Position numbers and translations under genes: made by a program
Notes under the pieces: generated by a model
Seen by the model: only the letters and a program-made list of their open reading frames with translations
The model's database searches: none
Told to the model about the DNA's origin: nothing
Assembly: GCA_016200895.1 (NCBI GenBank)
Contig: JACQDX010000104.1
Location: forward strand, 62,001-126,000
DNA: 64,000 bases
Origin: Burkholderiales bacterium
Lineage (GTDB): Bacteria; Pseudomonadota; Gammaproteobacteria; Burkholderiales; Burkholderiaceae_D
Direction of reading: 5' to 3'
In this document: positions 17,006-24,498 of the stretch, piece after piece
Position numbering within the stretch: position 1 is the first letter of the stretch
Layout: every line of letters starts with the position of its first letter

Positions 17006-18814
17006 TTATGCAAGACGCGTAAAGCCATCGGCGCTCCAGTCTTCGCTGCCCACGCCATGGTGGACACAAAACAGTCCTCCTGGATCGTATTTTGACTTGA
17101 TAGCCCGCAATTTCGAATAATTCCCTCCCCAATATTCCTTTTGCCAGGCGTTGTTAAAGTAGTTGCTCTCTGAAACATACGAACCTGAATTTGGGGCAAT
17201 CTTGCGCAATTCAGCAGCAGCCAAATCGATGTCACGGGCTTCACTGCGTGCGGCAGCCAGATCGATGGCCGGCCGCTTAAATCCCGGATAGGCGGGAGGC
17301 CTTTCTCCTTCGGCGATGATCACGAGCGTAAAGGCATCGACGACGGCAGGGTTGGTAGTGGTCCGTAGTACTGCAGCACGAACGTCGGCCGGTGCGCCTG
17401 CCAAACCTTTTCCGATATGGAGACGAACCATCTGGTGGCGACTTGCAGCAAACAGCGCGTCTGCAAGAGACTGCTGCCTGTCCGCCTGCAGTAACGATGC
17501 GGGTAGCCAAAGCGAGTCGTAACCATGCAGGAAAATACCAACCTCGCCCTGATCACTTTTCCCCCAACCGTGATGTTTGGGCGCACCTTCGCGTGTATCT
17601 CGCTCCATTGAAGAACTTTTGCTGAGGTCCCACCAGGCTCGTGCATCCCAGGCCCAGGCACCAAGGGGCGACACAACGGCAAAATCATCAGGCGATGCTG
17701 TCACCCAATCGAAGAATGGCTGCCATATTGCGAGTACATGCTTAGGTTCCAGATCCTGACTAATCATGCCGAGTTCCAAGACGTTGTCCGATCCGAAATG
17801 AACATGTTCGCCCCAATGCGGATTAAACAAAGTCTCATGATAGAAGGCAATGAAGTGCGCGATCAGGCGCGTGAAAGCTGCGTCTGTTCGCGCCTTGATT
17901 TTCCCCCACGCGGCGCCGAAAAACGGGGGCAGATCGTGGGTTCGCAATGTGACTCTGGTGATTACCCCGAACGTACCGCCGCCTCCCCCCTTGAGCGCCC
18001 AAAACAGATCGGCATCGTTAAATTCGTTGGCTATGCGCACCTGGCCATCTGCGGTGACGATTTCGGCTTCAAGCAATCCCGCTGCTGCTGTGCCGAAACC
18101 CTTTGAAAATGAGTTAAAACCGCCACTTTGCACCAGTCCGGCGACACCGACCGTCGTGCAGCTGCCGCCCTGAACGTAGCGCCCACCTTCTGTCGTTACA
18201 GCTTGGTACAGGTCCATCCACATTGCACCAGCACCTGCACTGACGGCCGGAACGGGCGCGACGCGGCCGGCGCCCCCTTGGACGACGAATGCATCGTGCA
18301 AAGTGACCTTGTTCATCGCGCGCGTCCAGATCAATAACGAGTCGGGTGCGTTTGACGTGCCCAAGTAGCTGTGCCCGCCACCCTTGACAACGAGGCGTAG
18401 CTTGTTCTTCCGGGCGAAGCTGATGCCGGCGGCCACGTCGCTGGAATCTCGCGCCTTGATGGCATACGCGCTCGGTGCAGGTGTCCACGCATCGAGCCAC
18501 CCTGAATTTTCAGTTCCCGCCGGCTGGTCGCCTATCCAGTACGGATTCCCGATATGCTTGAGCGCGTCGAGACAAGCTACGCCATCTGGTTCGGTCTGAC
18601 ATGTTTGAAACAAGGACTGGACTTTTATCAAACTGCCGCCGACATCGTTGTTCAACTTTGCCCATTTTGCTGCGCCTGGCCACGCAACATCAGTGGGCCG
18701 CACCCGCTGGTAAGGCAACTTTGCCGACACGCTGGAACCAAATGCCAGCTTCAACGGCGGTAGAGTGGTTGCCGCAGCCATCGCCAAGGACGATAGGAAA
18801 TTTCTTCTTTTCAT
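17006..18814 (-). CDS. Tat-exported FAD-linked oxidase, berberine-bridge-enzyme type
   Basis: The protein has 602 residues. The N-terminus MKRRNFLSSLAMAAATTLPP is a twin-arginine signal. The FAD-binding (PCMH) domain has KGGGHSY with His148, and GGSCTTVGVAG with Cys219. These sit where BBE-like oxidases attach FAD bicovalently (8-alpha-N1-His, 6-S-Cys). GGGGTFGVITRVTLR follows, and the C-terminal NYFNNAWQKEYWGGNYSKLRAIKSKYDP is the BBE motif. The likely role is periplasmic oxidation of an alcohol, sugar or alkaloid-like substrate using O2. It lies downstream of a TetR gene in the same direction with a 236-base gap. Confidence 0.9.
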   Translation of the reverse strand: MKRRNFLSSLAMAAATTLPPLKLAFGSSVSAKLPYQRVRPTDVAWPGAAKWAKLNNDVGGSLIKVQSLFQTCQTEPDGVACLDALKHIGNPYWIGDQPAGTENSGWLDAWTPAPSAYAIKARDSSDVAAGISFARKNKLRLVVKGGGHSYLGTSNAPDSLLIWTRAMNKVTLHDAFVVQGGAGRVAPVPAVSAGAGAMWMDLYQAVTTEGGRYVQGGSCTTVGVAGLVQSGGFNSFSKGFGTAAAGLLEAEIVTADGQVRIANEFNDADLFWALKGGGGGTFGVITRVTLRTHDLPPFFGAAWGKIKARTDAAFTRLIAHFIAFYHETLFNPHWGEHVHFGSDNVLELGMISQDLEPKHVLAIWQPFFDWVTASPDDFAVVSPLGAWAWDARAWWDLSKSSSMERDTREGAPKHHGWGKSDQGEVGIFLHGYDSLWLPASLLQADRQQSLADALFAASRHQMVRLHIGKGLAGAPADVRAAVLRTTTNPAVVDAFTLVIIAEGERPPAYPGFKRPAIDLAAARSEARDIDLAAAELRKIAPNSGSYVSESNYFNNAWQKEYWGGNYSKLRAIKSKYDPGGLFCVHHGVGSEDWSADGFTRLA

Positions 18815-19050
18815 GGGAAAGACTCAAATAACGAATGCTGGCAAAGATACTGAATCTTTTCCTTCCCCTAAAGACAATTGTGGCGAGACGGGCGCTGCGT
18901 GGGGCGAACCGGAATGATGTCAAGATTTTCCTCGATTCACTCAGTCCCATGGAATATCGTGAGAACCTAGGACTTACAGCATAAACCGATCCCCGTTTTA
19001 CGCTGCACCCCAATCGGGTCAGTTTTCAACGGAAATCAACATCCGGTTTG

Positions 19051-19707
19051 TCATTGATCTGAAAACGCTACGCAAATAGCCACGCCTACGACTTGCATAT
19101 GGAGTGTCACCACGTCGACGGGCAATTTGAAATCTGAGCGAACCCACTCTTTTGCAATCTGGTAAAGCGCGCCCAGAATTCCTTGGGCCAATACATAAGC
19201 CTCCAGATTTCTGGCCTCATTCTGTTTCACCCTGGACAAGAACCATTCGACGAATAGCTGCGTAGATTTCGCGAGTTCCTGCGCGTAGTACGCATCAACA
19301 GTCGCACTAACGCCCTCCATCTCAAACAAAATGATCCGTCCAGCAGCGGGGTGCTCTACCAGAGCGGAGAAATAGGTATGCGCCGCAACCCACACCCGCT
19401 CGGAAACCGAGTCGTCAACCTGCTCCATGGCCTCAGCAGCCCGCTGGCGCATGCTATCCATGATTGCGGTGCACGTTTCGCAAAGTAATGCTTCACCGTT
19501 GGCGAACGACTGGTAAAAGTAGCGCTCGGTTAGCCCCGCCGCTAGACACACCATCTTGACCGATGTGGCCCGAAAGCCATGCGCGCCATACAACTCGATA
19601 CCAACCTCAACCAAGCGTTTCCGGCGCTCGCCAATCCGCACTTCCGTGCTCTGCCCTCGATAAATCTTGGAAACCAAAGGGTTGGCGTCGCTGTCCGAAT
19701 TTTTCAT
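19051..19707 (-). CDS. TetR-family transcriptional regulator
   Basis: The protein has 218 residues with HTH RKRLVEVGIELYGAHGFRATSVKMVCLAAGLTERYFYQSFANGEALLCETC, then a helical ligand domain. The ATG at 19707 is chosen because GGGAGG lies six bases upstream; the frame extends to 19773 but that would run through the operator. Two inverted repeats with TGACATG half-sites lie in its upstream region (19734-19751, 19765-19788), indicating autoregulation and control of the divergent hydrolase gene, which is now broken. Confidence 0.87.
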   Translation of the reverse strand: MKNSDSDANPLVSKIYRGQSTEVRIGERRKRLVEVGIELYGAHGFRATSVKMVCLAAGLTERYFYQSFANGEALLCETCTAIMDSMRQRAAEAMEQVDDSVSERVWVAAHTYFSALVEHPAAGRIILFEMEGVSATVDAYYAQELAKSTQLFVEWFLSRVKQNEARNLEAYVLAQGILGALYQIAKEWVRSDFKLPVDVVTLHMQVVGVAICVAFSDQ

Positions 19708-19733
19708 GCGTGACCTCCCGGGAAAATTCATGT

Positions 19734-19751
19734 TGACATGATAACGTGTCA
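19734..19751. promoter_or_regulatory. TetR operator, site 1 (imperfect palindrome)
   Basis: TGACATG-N4-CGTGTCA; one mismatch from a perfect 7-bp inverted repeat. Its centre is 34 bases from site 2 and close to the TetR start codon, consistent with repression of its own gene. Confidence 0.6.
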
Positions 19752-19764
19752 GACGTAAGATCGC

Positions 19765-19788
19765 AAATGACATGCAATCATGTCATTT
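19765..19788. promoter_or_regulatory. TetR operator, site 2 (perfect 10-bp palindrome)
   Basis: AAATGACATG-CAAT-CATGTCATTT is a perfect inverted repeat with 10-base arms. It sits between the divergent TetR gene and the broken hydrolase start at 19853 and shares the TGACATG half-site with site 1. Confidence 0.75.
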
Positions 19789-19852
19789 GAGGGCGCTTCG
19801 TACCAAGACCCGTACCCAGACCAACGAGACAGAGACGCTGAGGAGACCCACC

Positions 19853-20056
19853 GTGCAAAGACAAGAAATTGAATTCACTTCTGAGGGATTGCGCTGTTCA
19901 GCGTGGTTCTACCCTGCAAACAGCTAGGGCACGCATCCGTGCGTCGTGCTGGCTCACGGACTCGCTGGCATCAAGGAAATGCGTCTTGATGCCTACGCCG
20001 AGAAGTTTGCCGAAGCTGGCCGCCCCGAGTTTGTTGGCCTGGCTTGCAGTGAGTAA
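19853..20056 (+). pseudogene. Alpha/beta hydrolase, 5' remnant with internal stop
   Basis: A GTG start preceded by AGGAGA opens a frame reading QRQEIEFTSEGLRCSAWFYP, then a TAG stop, then THPCVVLAHGLAGIKEMRLDAYAEKFAEAG. The last part is the oxyanion strand and first helix of a DLH/Hydrolase_4-type enzyme. The frame loses similarity at about 20030 and stops at 20056; the nucleophile and acid/base parts are missing. It is divergent from the TetR gene and downstream of both operators, so it was probably that regulator's original target. Confidence 0.75.
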
Positions 20057-20092
20057 ATATACGGATCATGCTCTACCGTATTGAGCAGATCA

Positions 20093-20164
20093 CTGTGCGC
20101 CAGGGTGTGACACTGGCACGCTACCCCCACCCATTGCACCGAGTCCAAGAACGGCGATATGCAA
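20093..20164 (-). pseudogene. N-terminal fragment of an NAD-binding hydroxyacid dehydrogenase
   Basis: On the minus strand GAAGGAGA precedes a TTG start. The reading HIAVLGLGAMGGG is the Rossmann GxGxxG start of the 3-hydroxyisobutyrate / 6-phosphogluconate dehydrogenase family. The frame stops after 24 codons and nothing of the rest of the enzyme follows. It is one of several gene ends packed in this stretch. Confidence 0.5.
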
Positions 20165-20234
20165 GATCTTTCTCCTTCTTTCAAATGGTACAGAGGGTTC
20201 CTCCAATCCGACGCAGGTGCCCCTGCCACGGAAA

Positions 20235-20379
20235 TTATGTTTCTAGCTGATCGGCAAGTCGAAACAGGGTTGCTTCATCGCCGAAGCGGGCAGTGATCAT
20301 CATTCCGATCGGCATTCCGCCACGGGATTGGCATAAAGGCAGCGACGTGGACAGCTGCCCGTCATATAGAACGGCGCAG
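20235..20379 (-). pseudogene. Amidase, C-terminal fragment
   Basis: The minus frame reads LPLCQSRGGMPIGMMITARFGDEATLFRLADQLE and then stops at 20235. This is the conserved tail of amidase-signature enzymes (small-loop G.P.G.Q..., DE..L.R.A..LE). About 45 codons remain and abut the 3' end of the SnoaL-like gene, so the catalytic Ser-Ser-Lys region has been lost. Confidence 0.65.
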
Positions 20380-20811
20380 TTACCCGTTCTTCAGCAAACT
20401 CGGATACGGTCCGAGCAGCCTTTCGCAGAGCGTCGAATCCTGATACTCCTTCATTTCGACAATCATGCCGTCTTGCAGCCTGTAGAAGAGGCAGTAGTGG
20501 TTCTGGTAGGCGTCGCCGGCTTTCGTCACCATGTCGCCATAAGCCTCTACCACCACCCAGTCCCCGTCCGCCAGATAGTGATAGGCATGGGTCGTGCCAC
20601 GTTTGGAAAGAAGGGAATGGACGTAGCCGTAAAGGTCGCGGGCAATACGTTCTTTGCCTTTGAAGGTTTGGGCCCAGGAATAGCGTCCGGTAATCGTCAT
20701 GGTTGCCTGGTCTGCCATGCGCGCATAGAAAAGGCTCGACTCCCCGCGGTCAATTTGCTCAAAGATTTCCTGCATCAGTGCTTTGTTCTGTGTTTGTACA
20801 TTCGTGCTCAT
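20380..20811 (-). CDS. SnoaL-like / NTF2-fold protein
   Basis: The protein has 143 residues of the NTF2-like superfamily (ALMQEIFEQIDRGESSLFYARMADQATMTITG, then WVVVEAYGDMVTKAGDAYQNHYCLFYRLQDGMIVEMKEYQDS), close to ketosteroid-isomerase-like proteins. AGGAG lies upstream of two adjacent ATGs; spacing favours the second at 20811. It is transcribed divergently from a LysR regulator across a short region holding a T-N11-A palindrome, the usual layout of an LTTR and its target. Confidence 0.82.
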   Translation of the reverse strand: MSTNVQTQNKALMQEIFEQIDRGESSLFYARMADQATMTITGRYSWAQTFKGKERIARDLYGYVHSLLSKRGTTHAYHYLADGDWVVVEAYGDMVTKAGDAYQNHYCLFYRLQDGMIVEMKEYQDSTLCERLLGPYPSLLKNG

Positions 20812-20916
20812 CATTCACTCCTATGAGATGTGGACATTGAATTGCGCTTTCAATCCAATGAAATGGAGTATCGAGGAGCAATGGCACTCTGGCAAACGCG
20901 AAGTTTTCTCTTCGTC

Positions 20917-20931
20917 ATGAATTTGATTCAT
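20917..20931. promoter_or_regulatory. Putative LysR-type operator (T-N11-A palindrome)
   Basis: ATGAAT-TTG-ATTCAT is a perfect 15-bp inverted repeat that contains a TGA..TCA T-N11-A core. It lies just upstream of the chosen LysR start (20941). This also argues against the upstream in-frame ATG codons as the true start. Confidence 0.5.
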
Positions 20932-20940
20932 AATACCCCC

Positions 20941-21900
20941 ATGTCACGTCTTCCTCCATTCGATGCCCTGATCGCATTTGAAGCTGCTCTACGCTTGGGC
21001 AGCATGACGCTCGCAGCGGATGAGCTGCATCTCACACAGAGCGCCATCAGCCACCGCATCCGCAAACTTGAGAATTTCATGGGACTTGCGCTCTTGCTGC
21101 GGCGTAATCCGGGGTTAGTGCCAACCCCGGCTGGCCTGGCTTTGCTCGACGGCCTGAAGCAAGTCCTTGACCTTTCAGCCGGTTTGCGCGCACGCAGCCT
21201 TGCCGCTGCGGCACCGCATCGTTTGCGCGTCGGCGTCGGTGGTGCTTTGATCGATCATTGGCTGGTCCGGCGTCTTCCTGATTTTGCAATTCGCCATCCC
21301 GGAATATCGATCGAGCTGGCCGTGGTGGAGGGTGATGCAACGGAGCGTGCAACCGGCCTCGATCTCCGTATTCTGTGGGTTGATGTGTCGGCTGCGCTGG
21401 CGACGACTACCCAGCGCCCGCTCTTTCGAGAACATGTCTTTCCGGTTTGTAGTCCGGCACTACTGCCAAAGGCCTACACGCCTGGAGATCTCGGTATTCT
21501 TCATCGCTTGCCTTTGCTGCATAAGCGGATGCCGGGTTATCAGGAAGGTGCGGAATGGTCCTGGGAAGCCTGGTTCTCGCGCCTCGGACTCAAACGGCCG
21601 CCGAAAGAAGCACTGGTATTTACATCGATAGGACCGGCAATTTCTTCGGCACTTGCAGGAGCTGGCGCGGTACTTGCACGTTCCATGGTCGTGGCGGACG
21701 CACTGGCGGAGAAGCGCTTGGTACGGGTTCTTCCACCTGAAATGGACCAGCTTTCCGCCAAAGTCCACATCGTGCGATGGCCGGGCCGGTTGGCGGGGGA
21801 TAGCCGGGTGGAGGCATTTACGTCCTGGTTGTGTGCTGAGGCAAATGCGACAATGGCGGCGCCTCGGACGACCAAAAGAACGCGCCGGTCTGCGGTATAG
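20941..21900 (+). CDS. LysR-family transcriptional regulator (GcvA-like)
   Basis: The protein has 319 residues. The N-terminal HTH reads LPPFDALIAFEAALRLGSMTLAADELHLTQSAISHRIRKLENFMGLALLLRR, as in GcvA/AmpR-like regulators. The C-terminal effector domain is the LysR substrate type. I chose the ATG at 20941 because homology begins there. Upstream ATGs (20830, 20917) lack a ribosome site and overlap the putative operator. It probably controls the divergent SnoaL-like gene. Confidence 0.85.
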   Translation: MSRLPPFDALIAFEAALRLGSMTLAADELHLTQSAISHRIRKLENFMGLALLLRRNPGLVPTPAGLALLDGLKQVLDLSAGLRARSLAAAAPHRLRVGVGGALIDHWLVRRLPDFAIRHPGISIELAVVEGDATERATGLDLRILWVDVSAALATTTQRPLFREHVFPVCSPALLPKAYTPGDLGILHRLPLLHKRMPGYQEGAEWSWEAWFSRLGLKRPPKEALVFTSIGPAISSALAGAGAVLARSMVVADALAEKRLVRVLPPEMDQLSAKVHIVRWPGRLAGDSRVEAFTSWLCAEANATMAAPRTTKRTRRSAV

Positions 21901-22267
21901 GGATTTAGTCGAGTGGATGGGCAGACAGGCTCATCGTCTGCCCACGCGGGCCAATCAGGTGCAGTAGCAGCGTGGGCGCAAAAGACCGTGTCCACTCTAT
22001 TGCGGACGTTGACATTTTGGCGGTGAGAAAGTACTTCAGTCTTTTTCAGCCAATGAGGCTTCATGCGGTCGACGAATAAAAGAAGTCGCACCGAAATCTT
22101 GAGTTTGCAGCATTGCAGGACAGGATGTCCTATGGTGGCAGGATCAATGCGACTATGTTGAAGGAAATCCGCCAATAATGGCGTTTTGTAAGGCCATCGC
22201 TGATTTCCCTCGCAGACTCTCTCCAAGTCCAGCCCTTGGAGGAACGCATCCAAACCGATGGCCTACC
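21901..22267. other. Non-coding junction after the LysR gene
   Basis: I see no convincing gene. An 8-bp hairpin (GGGCAGAC with GTCTGCCC, 21918-21942) just after the LysR stop may be a weak terminator. Frames on both strands here look like shadows. Confidence 0.4.
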
Positions 22268-22372
22268 CGCCATCGCGGAAAGGCGGGCCGCGTGGCGCTG
22301 CCGCCGATGGCATGCGCCGCGCTTGATCGCTATCTGTCGCAACGCCAGTTGCCGACCACGCGATCACGGTGA
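22268..22372 (+). pseudogene. Tyrosine recombinase (phage integrase) fragment
   Basis: A plus-strand stretch reads GKAGRVALPPMACAALDRYLSQRQLP, which resembles the beta-strand/helix just before the catalytic His-x-x-Arg of tyrosine recombinases (GKGxKxRxVPLP..ALxxYL). Nothing before or after continues the domain. Low complexity of evidence; it fits the neighbouring relics. Confidence 0.4.
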
Positions 22373-22475
22373 GATCCAGAGACGCCACTCCTGGGCAGCC
22401 TGGAATTGGATCAGAATAGATCCCGCAGGATATCCGTCCAGAGGCTTTGGGCGGTGGTGTCTTCTTGGTGAATTC

Positions 22476-22503
22476 CTGTCTCAACTTCCGTGGCACTTTA
22501 CGG
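22476..22503 (-). repeat. Single IS21-like terminal unit (third locus)
   Basis: On the minus strand the stretch reads CGTAAAGTGCCACGGAAGTTGAGA, 22 of 24 bases identical to the start of the repeat at 16416. It sits between the integrase fragment and the kup remnant. Confidence 0.45.
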
Positions 22504-22542
22504 GATTTGGACGCTGCCAGTGTCGTTGGTGTCGTCTCTTCA

Positions 22543-23009
22543 ACTGTGCCGACCTGGCTCCTGTAGCCCGTGGTCATTTTCGCCACCCTGGCAAATGTGG
22601 TCGCCGCACAAGCCTTGATTTCTGCCGTGTTTTCATTGACCAGGCAGGCTTCACAATCAGGTCTGAGCTCGCGCATGTTTACCAAACATACTTCAGACAG
22701 TAGTGCCGGGCAAATCTACCTGCCTGCATTAAACTGGATGCTGATGCTGGGCACGATTGCGGTGGTGCTGATTTTCCGCTCTTCAGACTCCTGGCTGCGG
22801 CCTTTGGCCTGGCAGTGTCGACCACCATGGCGATTACCACAGTCTTGTTTGCAGCATTTGCTCGTACCCGCTGGCACTGTGTTTGGTTACATAAGAATGA
22901 ACTGGACGCCACTTCACATTTTGGTGTATCACCCAACCGTGTCATTGAACTTGGCACTCGTCTTGACTTGCTTCCAATTGAAACTGCGGGTGGTGGCTAT
23001 TTAACCTAA
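22543..23009 (+). pseudogene. kup-type potassium transporter, internally deleted remnant
   Basis: The frames read PTWLL, a TAG stop, then VVIFATLANVVAAQALISAVFSLTRQASQ, HTSDSSAGQIYLPALNWMLML and VVLIFRSSDS. After a frameshift near 22790 they continue LAAAFGLAVSTTMAITTVLFAAFARTRW. These are central membrane segments of Kup/HAK transporters. The reading then jumps to HFGVSPNRVIELGTRLDL, the family's extreme C-terminus, and stops at 23009. So the gene lost its N-terminal half and a large internal part, and carries a stop and a frameshift. Confidence 0.75.
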
Positions 23010-23276
23010 CCGCAGATGTTTTCGGAACAATTCAATGTCGTAATAATTGCGCGGCTAGGAAACAAGCGAGTCTAGGCGGTAGAAATGGCCGGCGAATACC
23101 GTAGATTTCCTTTTTTACGAGGCGCAAACTTAAGTTCTGCCTTGCAGTTGTGACAGGCAAATAAGCAACAGTTCAAGTTCACTAGAATTTTTACAAAATT
23201 TTTACACGTTTTTGGTAATAATATGATCTGCGCCAATGACATGGTTGGCATATCACCTTCAGGAATTGTTAAGGAC
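23010..23276 (+). promoter_or_regulatory. Upstream region of the TelA-PknG operon
   Basis: An AT-rich stretch precedes the operon. TTTACA (23201-23206) and TATGAT (23222-23227) with 15-base spacing are a possible promoter; other nearby boxes (TTTACA at 23190) exist. No operator palindrome is evident before the start codon, but ACGAACGTTCGT (23281-23292) lies just inside the gene. Confidence 0.35.
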
Positions 23277-24443
23277 ATGGACGAACGTTCGTTAGTAGTT
23301 GACAGCCAAAACAGCTTGCTGCCCCAATTGAGCAATGCTTTCACAGACCAGCAAAAGATCAACATTGCCGCATTCAGCGATGCCCAGCGCCAGCGAGTCG
23401 CGCAGATTGTTGCCGCCACCGGCGAGCTCGACAGTGCTGCCGTGACCAATTTTGGCACTGAGCAGCAGATGCAGATGAATCGGTTTCTCGACGAGCTTTT
23501 AGTCGGCATCCGCACTGCCGATGTAGGGGAGGCTGGCGCCATCACACTGGAACTGGCACGTCATATCAAGACCATGAAGTTGGCAGAAATGAAAGCTGAA
23601 GTGGAGGGCGGCGACTGGGTTGCGAACTCCCTGGGCAAACTGCCCTTGATTGGTAAATATGCGTCTGCGTTGCGCTATTTTCAATTGAATCATGCGGAAA
23701 TCATCAAGTATTTGAAAGAGATAGAAGACCGGGCGCAACGTGAGCGCGGCAAGTTGGCCGCCACCAATGGCAAGCTCGATCAACTGGTTGAACGCACGAT
23801 AGACAACATCAAACAGCTGGAGCTTTACCTGGCAGCAGGTCAGTCTGTACTGATGCGCGCCAAGGCGCGCTTTGCAGACAAACAAGCCGAGGCCAGGGTA
23901 TCCAATGACCAGGTCGCCATCATGAAATTGCGTGATGAGGTCGAGCAGATCAATGCCTTTGAAGCCCGCCTGTTGCGCATGCATATCGGTTTCACCGATG
24001 CCTTGTTGTCAGTGCCGCAGATACGCCTGACGCAAGAGGCAGCACGCATCGAGGAACGCAATATCATGGACACCATCCTGTTTGACCTGCCACGCCTGAA
24101 AAGCGCGATCTTGCGGGTAGCCTCGTTAAAACAGATCATGGATGCGTCCGCAGGCACGGAAGCGCGCCGCGAAATCACCAGGCAGGTAGGTGCCATTGGC
24201 GGCGACCTGCTGCAGCAGGCCTATACTCAGGCCAAGCAAAGCCAGGGTAGTGGCGCCGAAGATGTGGCCCTGCTGGCACAGACCGCTGACAAATTGCTGG
24301 AAACAATCGCGCTGGGCGTACGCCTGGACGAAGAAAACCGTCAGAAACGAAAAGTTGCCGAGAACCAGTTGGGTGATATCAAGGTCAAGCTCCTGGAAGG
24401 ATTGCGCGCCAACACCAATGACCTGGCGCAAAGATCCCTCTAA
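23277..24443 (+). CDS. TelA-family toxic anion resistance protein
   Basis: The protein has 388 residues, almost entirely helical, with TelA/KlaA hallmarks: SLLPQLSNAFTDQQKINIAAFSDAQRQ at the start, WVANSLGKLPLIGKYASALRYFQLNHAEI in the middle, and LEGLRANTNDLAQRS at the end. TelA proteins were named for tellurite resistance but belong to wider stress systems of unclear mechanism. I prefer ATG 23277 (MDERSLV), because the frame start at 23223 overlaps a promoter-like box; AGGAA lies 11 bases upstream. It is the first gene of a seven-gene same-strand operon ending with a PknG-type kinase and PP2C phosphatase. Confidence 0.87.
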   Translation: MDERSLVVDSQNSLLPQLSNAFTDQQKINIAAFSDAQRQRVAQIVAATGELDSAAVTNFGTEQQMQMNRFLDELLVGIRTADVGEAGAITLELARHIKTMKLAEMKAEVEGGDWVANSLGKLPLIGKYASALRYFQLNHAEIIKYLKEIEDRAQRERGKLAATNGKLDQLVERTIDNIKQLELYLAAGQSVLMRAKARFADKQAEARVSNDQVAIMKLRDEVEQINAFEARLLRMHIGFTDALLSVPQIRLTQEAARIEERNIMDTILFDLPRLKSAILRVASLKQIMDASAGTEARREITRQVGAIGGDLLQQAYTQAKQSQGSGAEDVALLAQTADKLLETIALGVRLDEENRQKRKVAENQLGDIKVKLLEGLRANTNDLAQRSL

Positions 24444-24498
24444 TCCTGCTTACTTTTGCGCTTAATTGTTTGCAGTGTCAACTTTACTGAATACTCCT

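Noticed and set aside
21540..22253. 237-codon minus-strand frame overlapping the LysR 3' end
   Set aside because: Mostly antisense to LysR and continues into a region with no coding evidence.
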